A DNA stretch of 9,275 bases. It comes from Deltaproteobacteria bacterium CG_4_8_14_3_um_filter_43_13 (GTDB taxonomy: Bacteria > Desulfobacterota > UBA8473). Every line of letters starts with the position of its first letter. Within the stretch, counting starts at the first letter, position 1. The notes under the pieces are model-generated. The model did not search any database and was not told where the DNA came from. It saw only the letters and a list, made by a program, of their open reading frames with translations. Positions 1 through 7,301 of the stretch are shown piece after piece. A program made the position numbers and the translations under genes. The stretch is taken from contig PFIF01000310.1 in the NCBI GenBank assembly GCA_002782605.1, forward strand, positions 3,086-12,360, read 5' to 3'.

Positions 1-26
1 GATGGAATCAGAGGGAGGAAAACGGT

Positions 27-847
27 ATGTCTCATTATTACACTGTAACTGAAACAGATGAGCTTAAACTGCTGTTGAAGGAGATAGACAGCCTACAGGC
101 AAAGATTGACGGAAAGCGCCCCGTGTATCCTGAGCGCTGGCAGGCGGTTACGGAAAAGCTGAAGATGGAGTGGACGTACGACTCCAATGCTATTGAGGGC
201 AGCACGTTGACCCTGGGTGAAACTATTTTTTTTCTGCGCGAGGGTTTAATGGTAGAGGGAAAGCCGCTCAAGGATTTTGTTGATGCGCGTAATCATGCCG
301 AAGCAATTGATTTTCTTTATGACGTGATAAGCGATCAACGGCCGATTACGGAAGGTCTGATTAAGGAGATCAATGCCCTGCTATTGAAAGGGGTTGAATA
401 TACTGATGCGGTTGATCCTACCGGCAAAAGAACGAGAAAGAAAGCCAACCCCGGCCAGTACAAGAAAACTCCCAATACAGTTATTCAGCTTGACGGCACT
501 ATTCATGAATATACAGATCCTTTGCACGTAACTACAGAAATGGAAGAGTTGGTTGCATGGATCAATGGGCATATCGGCAACAAACACGGACTCATAACCG
601 GAGCGGTTGCCCATTATAATCTGACGAGAATTCATCCTTTTGATGACGGCAACGGCCGAGGCGCGCGGCTGTTGATGAATCTGATTTTCATAAAAAAAGC
701 ATCCCGCCTGCGGTTATCAGAAATGAGCAACGCCGGCTTTATCTAGACACCCTTGCGAAAGCGGATAAAGGCGATCTAGAACCCTTTGTGCGCTTTGTGG
801 GTAAGTCGCTTGTGAATACACAAAAAACAATCGTGGAAAATTTATAG
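27..847 (+). CDS. Fic family protein (putative AMPylase), C-terminus displaced into the -1 frame
   Basis: Seen: ATG at 27 follows AGGGAGGA (12-19) with good spacing. The continuous frame gives 239 aa ending at 746. An inhibitory-helix motif S53-N-A-I-E57-G58 fits the [S/T]xxxE[G/N] consensus, and the catalytic Fic motif HPFDDGNGRGAR spans residues 203-214 with H203, D207, R211 and R214 all present. After lysine 224 the frame yields an unrelated 15-residue tail. Reading -1 from the A7 run (692-698) instead gives 49 residues starting SIPPAVIRNEQRRLYLDTL and stopping at 847, which is what Fic proteins normally carry after the motif; the joined product is about 273 aa. Family knowledge: Fic enzymes transfer AMP from ATP to protein hydroxyls, and the alpha-inh glutamate (here E57) represses this. 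Fic genes are often inserted between hsdS and hsdR, as the following hsdR suggests here. It could be a frameshifted pseudogene, a sequencing indel, or expressed by slippage. Family call is secure; intactness is not. Confidence 0.88.
692..737 (+). other. Possible -1 slippage site (A AAA AAA) with downstream stem in the Fic gene
   Basis: Seven A residues (692-698) form an in-phase A_AAA_AAA heptamer, the X_XXY_YYZ form used for -1 ribosomal frameshifting. Seven bases downstream, GCCTGCG (706-712) can pair with CGCCGGC (731-737), six of seven pairs, loop 18 nt. A -1 slip, or one extra A added by RNA polymerase, restores exactly the frame encoding the conserved Fic C-terminus. The geometry is seen; the function is inferred. 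A simple one-base deletion is the main alternative. Confidence 0.4.
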
Positions 848-888
848 AGTTACCAAAATGGGAAAGCGCATTAAATAAGGTTATCAAT

Positions 889-3804
889 ATGCATCTAAAC
901 CTTGGTACCGAAACACCCACTGTTCAGCAGCCGATTATAAAATATGCCGGTGAGATCGGCTGGCATATCGTTTCTAGCGATGATGCCCTTACGTTAAGAA
1001 TGGGGGAAAACGGGACACTATTTTACCGCGTGCTTGAAGATAAACTTATTGAACTGAACCCTGGATTGGTGACCGAGGAAAGCGCTGCTGAAATTGTTCG
1101 GGACATAGAGGCGGTGCGTAATAACATTGAAGGGAATGCAGAGATTCTCTCATGGCTGCGCGGTGAGCAGAGTATTTATGATGACAAAGAAAAACGGCGT
1201 CGGAATGTGACGGTAGTTGATTTTGAGCATGTTGCGAAAAATATTTTCCAGGTGACGGATGAATGGCAGTATACCAACGGCAGAGAAACGAACCGCGCTG
1301 ACATCATGTTTCTAATCAATGGCATACCTGTTGCCATTGTCGAAGCCAAAAGCGCCAAAAAGGCAAATGCTATTGAGGAAGCCCTGATTCAGATACGGGA
1401 ATATCACCATGAAACCCCGGAAATGCTCACTGCCCCGCAGGTTTTTGACATTACCCACCTGATTCACTTCTATTACGGCTCTACCTGGAATCTTGAACGC
1501 AAGGATATCTTTAACTGGAAAGATGAAGAGAAGGGAAATTTTGAGAAAAAGGTCAAGCGCTTTTTTGACCGCGAGCGGTTTCTGAAGATGCTGAAAGAGT
1601 GGATACTGTTTTACGTGAAGGATGATGAGCTTCGCAAAACTATTTTACGCCAGCACCAGACACGGGCGGTTGAGAAGGTTATTGCCCGCTGTGCCAACCC
1701 AACAAAAAAGACAGGTCTCATCTGGCACACCCAGGGGTCAGGAAAAACCTTTACCATGATTACTGCGGCGCGGCAGATTCTTGCAAACAAGGAGGTTTTC
1801 GGCAAGGCGACAGTTATCCTGATGATTGACCGCAATGAGCTGGAAGGTCAGCTTTCCGGATGGGTAGAGCGAATACTTGGTGAATTGAAATCACTTGATA
1901 TTGCCATTGAGCCTGCTACCAGCAAGGCACGCCTGAGAGAGCTACTTGCCTCTGATTTCCGCGGGCTGATCATCTCCATGATTCATAAGTTTGAGCGAAT
2001 TGATAAGGATATCTGTACCAGGGATAACGTTATTGTGCTGGTGGATGAAGCGCACCGGTCTTTTGGAAGGGACCTCGGAAACTACCTGGTAGGAGCTCTC
2101 CCCGATGCAACCCTGATTGGATTTACTGGTACCCCGATTGACAAAACAGCTTATGGTAAGGGCACATTCAAGATTTTCGGTAAAGAAGACAAAACCGGGT
2201 ATCTTGACAAATACTCCATCGCCGAGTCTATCGAAGACGGCACAACACTTTCCCTCAATTATACCCTTGCACCCAATGATATCCGTGTGCCTCTGGAGCA
2301 GCTTGAAAAGGAATTCCTTGAGCTCGCAGATGCGGAGGGGGTCAGTGATGTTGAAGAACTGAACAAAATCCTTGATAAAGCAGTCAATCTCAAAACATTT
2401 TTAAAATCAGCAGACAGGATTAAGAAGGTCTCCGCTTTTGTTGCTAAGCATTTCCAGGAATCTATTGAACCTTTAGGTTATAAAGCATTTCTGGTAGCGG
2501 TTGACCGGGAGGCTTGCGCACTCTACAAGGAAGAGCTTGATAAGATTCTGCCGCACGAATACACCCTGCCAATGTACACTGCCGCCCAACATGACAGCGA
2601 AAAATATCCCCTGGTGTATAAGCATCAACTTTCGGAGATAGATGAGAATAACGCCCGCAAGCTTTTCCCCAAACCGAAAACCATGCCCAGGATATTCATC
2701 GTTACCGATAAACTCCTGACCGGTTTTGACGCCCCGATACTTTACAGCATGTATCTTGATAAGCCTATGAGAGATCATGTGCTGCTGCAAGCCATTGCGC
2801 GCGTAAACCGGCCGTATGAAGAAGAGGGCTACATCAAGAAACCATGCGGGCTGGTGGTAGACTTTGTGGGGATATTTGAAAAACTGGAAAAGGCCCTCGC
2901 CTTTGATTCTGACGTGGTAAGCGGTGTTATCAAGAACCTTGACGTGCTTAAAGCACAATTTTTTGTTTTCATGACCGGTGAAGCCCAGAAGTATCTGGCT
3001 CTGACCCACGGTAGGATTGATGACAGGGCCATCGAGGCAGCAATTGACGTTTTTGTGGACCAGGAAAAAAGGGAGTTGTTTTATAAATTTTTCAAAGAGC
3101 TCGAAATGCTTTATGAAATATTATCCCCATCGCCTGATTTGCGCAATTATGTAGATGATTTTGGGAAGCTTTCTGTACTATACCAAATTGTTCGCAATGC
3201 ATTCAGGAAAAAGACAGTGCTGTATGGTGATATTACACGGAAGACCGAACTGCTGGTGCGGGAAAAGGTCGTAACCTATGGAATAAAGACCACAATGCCG
3301 GTGGTAAAAATTGATGAAAAAACCCTTGAAGCAATAAGGAAAAGCGGTTCATCAGACAAATCAAAAATCATAAACCTTATAAACAGCATCGGCAAAACCG
3401 TCAACGATGAAGAGGATGAAAATCCGTATCTCAGGACAATAGGCGACCGTGCTGAGCAGATTCAGGAAGCATTCGATGAGCGGCAAATATCAACGAAAGA
3501 AGCTCTGAAAAAAATTGAAGAGCTTATACAGGAGATTGTTGAGGCGCGACGGCAACAGAAAGAAACAGGTTTTGATATCGATACATTTACGATTTTCTGG
3601 GTCCTCAAGCAGGAAAAAACCAACAATCCGGAAAAACTTGCGCCAGCAGTTAACAGTGTGTTTGAACGATTCCCGGACTTCAGGGACAATCCAGCAGAGC
3701 TGCGAGAACTCAAGGCTGAGCTCTACAAGCTGGTACTTCCAACTTTTGGAAAAGAACGTATGGTCGGGATTGTTGAAAAGCTTTTGAAACTGAGCCGCAA
3801 ATGA
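889..3804 (+). CDS. hsdR: Type I restriction enzyme endonuclease/translocase subunit HsdR
   Basis: A 971-aa protein with the complete HsdR layout. N-terminal PD-(D/E)xK nuclease: D138, then E152-A-K154, followed by the HsdR-typical QxxxY (Q168-Y172). SF2 motor: Walker A TQGSGKT (281-287), Walker B DEAH (386-389), motif III TGTP (413-416), a motif V-like segment VTDKLLTGFDAP (605-616), and motif VI QAIARVNR (634-641). The remaining ~300 residues are the helical C-terminal region expected to contact the methyltransferase core. Family role: with HsdM and HsdS it translocates unmodified DNA using ATP and cuts at a distance. Start at ATG 889 with AAGG (877-880) 8 nt upstream; it begins 41 nt after the -1-frame Fic stop. 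No stop or missing catalytic residue is visible, so it looks functional, but hsdM and hsdS are outside the window. Its stop overlaps the next start (ATGA), indicating translational coupling. Confidence 0.96.
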   Translation: MHLNLGTETPTVQQPIIKYAGEIGWHIVSSDDALTLRMGENGTLFYRVLEDKLIELNPGLVTEESAAEIVRDIEAVRNNIEGNAEILSWLRGEQSIYDDKEKRRRNVTVVDFEHVAKNIFQVTDEWQYTNGRETNRADIMFLINGIPVAIVEAKSAKKANAIEEALIQIREYHHETPEMLTAPQVFDITHLIHFYYGSTWNLERKDIFNWKDEEKGNFEKKVKRFFDRERFLKMLKEWILFYVKDDELRKTILRQHQTRAVEKVIARCANPTKKTGLIWHTQGSGKTFTMITAARQILANKEVFGKATVILMIDRNELEGQLSGWVERILGELKSLDIAIEPATSKARLRELLASDFRGLIISMIHKFERIDKDICTRDNVIVLVDEAHRSFGRDLGNYLVGALPDATLIGFTGTPIDKTAYGKGTFKIFGKEDKTGYLDKYSIAESIEDGTTLSLNYTLAPNDIRVPLEQLEKEFLELADAEGVSDVEELNKILDKAVNLKTFLKSADRIKKVSAFVAKHFQESIEPLGYKAFLVAVDREACALYKEELDKILPHEYTLPMYTAAQHDSEKYPLVYKHQLSEIDENNARKLFPKPKTMPRIFIVTDKLLTGFDAPILYSMYLDKPMRDHVLLQAIARVNRPYEEEGYIKKPCGLVVDFVGIFEKLEKALAFDSDVVSGVIKNLDVLKAQFFVFMTGEAQKYLALTHGRIDDRAIEAAIDVFVDQEKRELFYKFFKELEMLYEILSPSPDLRNYVDDFGKLSVLYQIVRNAFRKKTVLYGDITRKTELLVREKVVTYGIKTTMPVVKIDEKTLEAIRKSGSSDKSKIINLINSIGKTVNDEEDENPYLRTIGDRAEQIQEAFDERQISTKEALKKIEELIQEIVEARRQQKETGFDIDTFTIFWVLKQEKTNNPEKLAPAVNSVFERFPDFRDNPAELRELKAELYKLVLPTFGKERMVGIVEKLLKLSRK

Positions 3805-4142
3805 CACCGAAAAAAATGAACATAAAGAAAGATTATAATTATAATGAGTTTAAGGCTGAAGTCAACCGATGGGTTGAAAAAATAAAAGTTAGACCCAGGC
3901 AGCTCAGAATTCAGGCTATGAAAAAGAAGTGGGCTTCCTGTTCTTCTCAGGGGCGGATTTGTTTCAGTACCGATCTTTTAAAAGAGCCAAGAGATTTCCA
4001 GGAATATGTGATAGTTCACGAGCTGTTGCATTTACAGATTCCTAATCATGGCAGGCTATTTAAAAGTTTAATGAGTGCATACCTACCTGACTGGGGAAAT
4101 ATACTGAAACAACGGAACACTAACTTAGAAAGAGAAATATAA
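3801..4142 (+). CDS. Short YgjP/DUF45-type (M48-like) zinc metallopeptidase linked to hsdR
   Basis: A 113-aa protein with the DUF45/YgjP signature: KKKWASCSSQGRI (41-53), which matches the family's basic W-x-S-C-S segment, then the zinc motif HELLH (73-77; ligands H73 and H77, catalytic E74) and a downstream N82-H83 where the third histidine ligand is expected, ending in a conserved-type PDW (96-98). It is about half the length of stand-alone YgjP proteins (~230 aa) and contains mainly the catalytic core. The ATG overlaps the hsdR stop as ATGA, so it is almost certainly co-translated with hsdR; an internal ATG at 3816 is an alternative start. Genes of this kind recur beside type I restriction loci, but their substrate is not established as far as I know. 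Protein cleavage linked to restriction control is an inference. No signal peptide or membrane segment is visible, so it should be cytosolic. Confidence 0.85.
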   Translation: MTPKKMNIKKDYNYNEFKAEVNRWVEKIKVRPRQLRIQAMKKKWASCSSQGRICFSTDLLKEPRDFQEYVIVHELLHLQIPNHGRLFKSLMSAYLPDWGNILKQRNTNLEREI

Positions 4143-4283
4143 ACGTTGTGATACAAATTGCGAAGGAATGGGGGCACGTTGATGCAGAAATTGTTTAGCG
4201 TTCCAAGAGGCTATATTTGCTTTTAGGGATGCTTTTTCAAAAAAAGAGAGTTATCCTTGAAGGTGTTCAGGTTGGAAATTCCT
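4143..4283. other. Spacer between the restriction module and tRNA-Glu, no gene recognised
   Basis: Neither strand gives a recognisable coding fragment. The only structure noticed is an A/T-only inverted repeat around CTTTTTCAAAAAAAG, too weak to call a terminator. As the stretch between a defence module and a tRNA 3' end it could hold an old attachment site, but no integrase remnant or copy of the tRNA 3' end is visible in the window. Confidence 0.4.
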
Positions 4284-4359
4284 TGGTGGTCCCAACGGGA
4301 GTCGAACCCGTGTTTTCGGCGTGAGAGGCCGACGTCCTAGGCCACTAGACGATGGGACC
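4284..4359 (-). tRNA. tRNA-Glu (anticodon CTC), CCA encoded
   Basis: On the minus strand the 7-bp acceptor stem GGTCCCA/TGGGACC closes the cloverleaf, followed by discriminator A and a genomically encoded CCA (4284-4286). The D arm has the TCTAGTGGCCTAGGAC pattern. The anticodon stem TCGGC/GCCGA encloses the loop CTCTCAC, giving anticodon CTC, which reads GAG (Glu). The T arm is ACGGG-TTCGACT-CCCGT. All stems pair. The 5' end faces sucD, 167 nt away, and the 3' end faces the restriction module. tRNA 3' ends are common integration targets, which fits this being an island edge. Confidence 0.97.
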
Positions 4360-4415
4360 ATTCTAGAATTCAGGTAGATAGGATGTAGACTGTTAATAAC
4401 TGCGCATTGACCGGA

Positions 4416-4448
4416 TTAAGGCGCTCTGAGCTTCGTATGGTCGCGCAT
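4416..4448 (-). pseudogene. Truncated start of a four-helix-bundle (23S rRNA intervening-sequence-type) protein gene
   Basis: On the minus strand an AGGAGG Shine-Dalgarno lies 5 nt before ATG 4448, and the frame reads MRDHTKLRAP then stops. From memory, MRDHTKLRA followed by FELAD is the usual N-terminus of four-helix-bundle proteins of the 23S rRNA intervening-sequence family. Here homology seems to end after about nine codons and the rest of the gene (~110 residues) is absent. It lies between sucD and tRNA-Glu, so a deletion or recombination has probably left only the translation start. The match rests on nine residues and could be chance. Confidence 0.4.
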
Positions 4449-4526
4449 GATTTCCTCCTACAGGCTAACTGCCTTCAGCCTATTCATCTAAGCAGTTACG
4501 ATAGAACAAACAGAGCCAACAGTCAA

Positions 4527-5399
4527 TTACTTATTGAGTATGGAAACAACCTTCTTCCCTATATCCGCAGGGTTAACTACGACATTTATACCGGCATCTT
4601 CCCAAGCCTTCATCTTCTCTGCCGCAGTTCCCTTGCCACCAGATATTATAGCCCCGGCATGCCCCATCCTTTTGCCAGGTGGTGCAGTCTGACCAGCTAT
4701 GAAACCGACTACCGGTTTGCTCATCTTATTTTTAACAAACTCTGCGGCTTCTTCCTCTGCGTTTCCCCCTATCTCACCTATAATTGCAACCAGACGGGTT
4801 TCAGGGTCAGCCTCAAATAATTCCAATATGTCTACAAAAGGAGACCCTACGATAGGGTCGCCCCCTATCCCAACGGACGTGGATTGTCCTATTCCCAGGT
4901 TTGTCAGCATATTGATTACTTCATAGGTCAATGTTCCACTGCGGGAGATAACCCCTACATTTCCCTTTTTATGGATGAAGTTCGGCATAAACCCGATCTT
5001 ACCAACACCAGGTGTTGTGATTCCGGGGCAGTTTGGACCGATAAGGCAGGAACCTGTCCCCTTCAATGCCTTTTTTACCTTTACCATCTCCAGAGCAGGG
5101 ATGCCTTCAGTCATACAAACTATTAGCTTAATACCAGCCTCTAGTGCCTCCAGGATAGCATCAGGGGCAAAGGAAGCAGGAACGTAAATGCCAGAGGCAT
5201 TTGCTCCTTCCTTCTCGACAGCATCTATAACCCTATTGTATATGGGTATGCCATCCAGGTCTGTTCCCCCTTTTCCAGGGGTTACACCGGCTACCACTTT
5301 ACTCCCAAAAGCTACTGCTTCCCTTGCATGGAAGCTTCCTTCGCTGCCCGTGATCCCTTGGATAACTATTCTGCTTTGTTCATTTAACAAAATACTCAT
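4527..5399 (-). CDS. sucD: Succinate-CoA ligase (ADP/GDP-forming) subunit alpha
   Basis: A 290-aa protein, full length for SucD. The Rossmann CoA-binding part has GITGSEGSFHA (15-25) and GVTPGKGG (38-45). GPNCPGI (121-127) and SRSGTLTYE (152-160) are family hallmarks. The phosphohistidine is H247 in GHAGAIISGGKGTA (246-259), matching the E. coli active-site histidine. With SucC it interconverts succinyl-CoA + NDP + phosphate and succinate + CoA + NTP in the TCA cycle, in the cytoplasm. ATG 5399 is preceded by AAGGAGGG at ideal spacing. It begins 21 nt after sucC and is the last protein gene of the leftward fum-suc operon. No clear intrinsic terminator follows; TAACTGC/GCAGTTA arms around 4465-4500 could pair but lack a T-run, so read-through toward tRNA-Glu is possible. 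Confidence 0.98.
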   Translation of the reverse strand: MSILLNEQSRIVIQGITGSEGSFHAREAVAFGSKVVAGVTPGKGGTDLDGIPIYNRVIDAVEKEGANASGIYVPASFAPDAILEALEAGIKLIVCMTEGIPALEMVKVKKALKGTGSCLIGPNCPGITTPGVGKIGFMPNFIHKKGNVGVISRSGTLTYEVINMLTNLGIGQSTSVGIGGDPIVGSPFVDILELFEADPETRLVAIIGEIGGNAEEEAAEFVKNKMSKPVVGFIAGQTAPPGKRMGHAGAIISGGKGTAAEKMKAWEDAGINVVVNPADIGKKVVSILNK

Positions 5400-5420
5400 C
5401 TAATCCCTCCTTGCTGCCTT

Positions 5421-6581
5421 CTATAAGAGAGCTACTACCTTCTGAGCTGCTTCAAAAAGCCCTTCGGCTACTTCAAACTTAAGGTTCGATCCTTCAAGAA
5501 GTTTTCTGCCTTCCTCCACATTGGTACCCTGCAGTCTCACTACCATAGGTAAATTCAGGTTCATCTTTGAAGCAGCTTCTATTACTCCGCTGGCTACCCT
5601 GTCACATCGCAGAATCCCACCAAATATATTCACAAGTATTGCCTTGACATTTTTATCGGAAGTCAAAATCCTGAATGCCTTCTCAATCCTTTCAGCGGTA
5701 GCACCCCCTCCAACATCGAGGAAGTTGGCAGGCGCACCTCCTGCAAGTTTTATAAGGTCCATAGTTGCCATGGCAAGACCAGCCCCATTTACCATACAAC
5801 CCACGTTCCCATCCAACTTGATATAATTGACCCCGGTATTTGATGCCTCTATCTCCAGGGGTTCTTCTTCTTCTAAATCCCTCAATCCTTTAATCTCCGG
5901 ATGTCGGTACAGTCCATCATCATCAAAGTTTATCTTGGCGTCCAGCGCCAATAATTCTCCACCCCTTGTCAAAACAAATGGGTTTATTTCTATCAGGGTT
6001 GCATCCTTTTCCATAAAGATCCTATACAGCATCTCTATTATTTTCGAGGCCTTAGAGACAATAGATTTGTCCATACCTAGACCATAGGCCAGTTTACGCC
6101 CCTGGAAGCTGCTAAAACTCCCGACCGGATTTGCCCCAACCTTGATGATCTTTTCCGGACTTTTAGAAGCAACCTCTTCGATCTCCATGCCTCCTGCCTC
6201 GGAGGCCATTATCACCGGCTGTTCCTGATCCCTGGATCTATCGATCACGATGCCTAAATACAATTCCTTCTCTACATCTAATGCCTCTTCTACTAAAACC
6301 CTCTTCACCCTCTTTCCCTCCGGGCCTGTCTGGTGGGTAACAAGGTTCATCCCTATTATCTCTCTTGCCACCTTCTCTGCCTCTTGAGGGGAATCAGCCG
6401 TCTTGACTCCACCACCTTTCCCTCTGCCACCGGCATGAATCTGTGCCTTTATCACAACCTTTTTGCCTATTCTGTTTGTTATCTCCCTCACTTCCTCAGG
6501 GGTGTCCGCCACATCTCCATCAGGGATCGGTATACCGTATTCTACAAATATCCTCTTTGCTTGATATTCATGAATCTTCAT
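5421..6581 (-). CDS. sucC: Succinate-CoA ligase (ADP-forming) subunit beta
   Basis: A 386-aa protein with the typical SucC length and start MKIHEYQAK. The ATP-grasp domain shows KAQIHAGGRGKGGG (45-58), metal ligands in EINPF (198-202) and D214 in LALDAK, then the C-terminal CoA-ligase domain with NGAGLAMATMD (265-275), NFLDVGGGA (287-295), NIFGGI (318-323) and LQGTN (350-354). The IHAGGRGK version of the nucleotide loop resembles ATP-preferring enzymes (E. coli has VHAGGRGK), so ADP-forming specificity is likely but inferred. A GGAGGTGGAG ribosome-binding region precedes ATG 6581. It lies 21 nt from both the fumarase beta stop and the sucD start, so the three genes form one transcription unit. 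It forms the heteromer with SucD. Confidence 0.98.
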   Translation of the reverse strand: MKIHEYQAKRIFVEYGIPIPDGDVADTPEEVREITNRIGKKVVIKAQIHAGGRGKGGGVKTADSPQEAEKVAREIIGMNLVTHQTGPEGKRVKRVLVEEALDVEKELYLGIVIDRSRDQEQPVIMASEAGGMEIEEVASKSPEKIIKVGANPVGSFSSFQGRKLAYGLGMDKSIVSKASKIIEMLYRIFMEKDATLIEINPFVLTRGGELLALDAKINFDDDGLYRHPEIKGLRDLEEEEPLEIEASNTGVNYIKLDGNVGCMVNGAGLAMATMDLIKLAGGAPANFLDVGGGATAERIEKAFRILTSDKNVKAILVNIFGGILRCDRVASGVIEAASKMNLNLPMVVRLQGTNVEEGRKLLEGSNLKFEVAEGLFEAAQKVVALL

Positions 6582-6602
6582 CCTGTCTCCACCTCCGATA
6601 TC

Positions 6603-7157
6603 CTATCTTGCATACTTTTTCATACCTTCTACATAAAGATTATTGCCATACACGTCCTGGGCTACTATTGCTGGAAAGCTTTCTACCTCTAATCTCCTAA
6701 CAGCCTCCGGGCCCAGATCCTCATAGGCTATCACTTCAGCTTTTTTGATTGATTTAGCAAGAAGCGCCCCTGCCCCACCTATTGCAGCGAAATATACACA
6801 TTTATATTTTTTCATTGCTTCCACAACCTCTTGAGACCTGGCCCCTTTCCCAATCATTCCCTTTAATCCTCTGGCTATTAAATAAGGTGAGTATGCATCC
6901 ATTCGATAACTAGTGGTAGGGCCAGCAGAACCGATTACCTGTCCTGGCTTGGGAGGGGTCGGTCCCACGAAATAAATAATCTGACCCGATATATCAAAAG
7001 GAAGCTCTTTACCCTCATTAATAAGGTCAACCAACCTTTTGTGGGCAGCATCTCTGCCTGTGTATATAACCCCGTTTATTAAAACCTCGTCCCCTATCTT
7101 CAGATTCTCGACGTCTTGATCTGAAAGAGGGGTAGAGATATTTATTGGCTTAGCCAT
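6603..7157 (-). CDS. fumB: Class I fumarate hydratase, beta subunit (C-terminal domain)
   Basis: A 184-aa protein starting MAKPINISTPLSDQDV. The frame stays open to an ATG at 7214, but ATG 7157 has AAGGGG 9 nt upstream and matches the usual start of the family; the longer version would begin right beside the palindrome at 7205-7228. Hallmarks are FVGPTPPKPG (64-73 of the short form) and SAGPTTSYRMDAY, the substrate-binding segment of class I fumarase and tartrate dehydratase beta subunits. With the alpha subunit upstream it makes the [4Fe-4S] hydro-lyase interconverting fumarate and malate. The close L(+)-tartrate dehydratase cannot be strictly excluded from sequence, but co-transcription with sucCD favours fumarase. 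The symbol follows two-subunit usage and does not refer to E. coli FumB. The gap to the alpha gene is unusually long (144 nt) and repeat-filled, unlike the 21-nt gaps downstream. Confidence 0.93.
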   Translation of the reverse strand: MAKPINISTPLSDQDVENLKIGDEVLINGVIYTGRDAAHKRLVDLINEGKELPFDISGQIIYFVGPTPPKPGQVIGSAGPTTSYRMDAYSPYLIARGLKGMIGKGARSQEVVEAMKKYKCVYFAAIGGAGALLAKSIKKAEVIAYEDLGPEAVRRLEVESFPAIVAQDVYGNNLYVEGMKKYAR

Positions 7158-7204
7158 GATAGATAACCCCTTTTCTTCCTGCAATCCAGTGGAATGTCCC
7201 TTTA

Positions 7205-7228
7205 AACAGCGCACTTAAGTGCGCTGTT
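7205..7228. repeat. 24-bp perfect palindrome in the fumA-fumB spacer
   Basis: The half-site AACAGCGCACTT is followed directly by its exact reverse complement, with no mismatch over 12+12 bases. In RNA it would form a 10-bp stem closed by a UUAA loop, about 50 nt before the fumarase beta start. No T-run follows on either strand, so it is a poor terminator. It could be an RNA processing or stability hairpin, or a binding site for a dimeric protein. Confidence 0.85.
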
Positions 7229-7232
7229 GTCG

Positions 7233-7286
7233 CTATGAATTGCTATAAATATTCCCCCCTCTTGAGGGGGGAGAGACAATGGGGGT
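7233..7286. repeat. GC-rich hairpin repeat, family B, partial (half) copy
   Basis: It starts with a 24-base AT-rich end (CTATGAATT, then G, then CTATAAATATTCCC) that recurs with one mismatch, inverted, at 9242-9265. A hairpin CCCCCCTC-TT-GAGGGGGG (7254-7271) and a GGGGGT tract (7281-7286) follow, matching the order in one half of the 9156-9265 copy. It is therefore a solo half or truncated copy of the same dispersed element, inserted between the two fumarase genes. Confidence 0.7.
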
Positions 7287-7301
7287 AAAAGATAAAATGA
7301 A

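Noticed and set aside
858..878. Six-codon frame MGKRIK just before hsdR
   Set aside because: Too short to support, no clear ribosome-binding site, and no reason to think it is translated.
2473..3009. 178-aa open frame on the minus strand inside hsdR
   Set aside because: It lies wholly opposite well-conserved helicase motifs of hsdR, with no recognisable domain or ribosome-binding site; it is an antisense shadow.
4230..4250. CTTTTTCAAAAAAAG inverted repeat as a terminator for the restriction module or tRNA
   Set aside because: The stem is only A/T pairs and there is no proper GC stem plus T-run.
4407..4820. 137-aa plus-strand open frame across the tRNA-sucD spacer
   Set aside because: It runs antisense into the C-terminus of sucD and has no family resemblance.
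7158..7214. Extended N-terminus (19 extra residues) of fumarase beta from ATG 7214
   Set aside because: ATG 7157 has a good AAGGGG site and matches the family start; the extension starts within spacer next to the palindrome.
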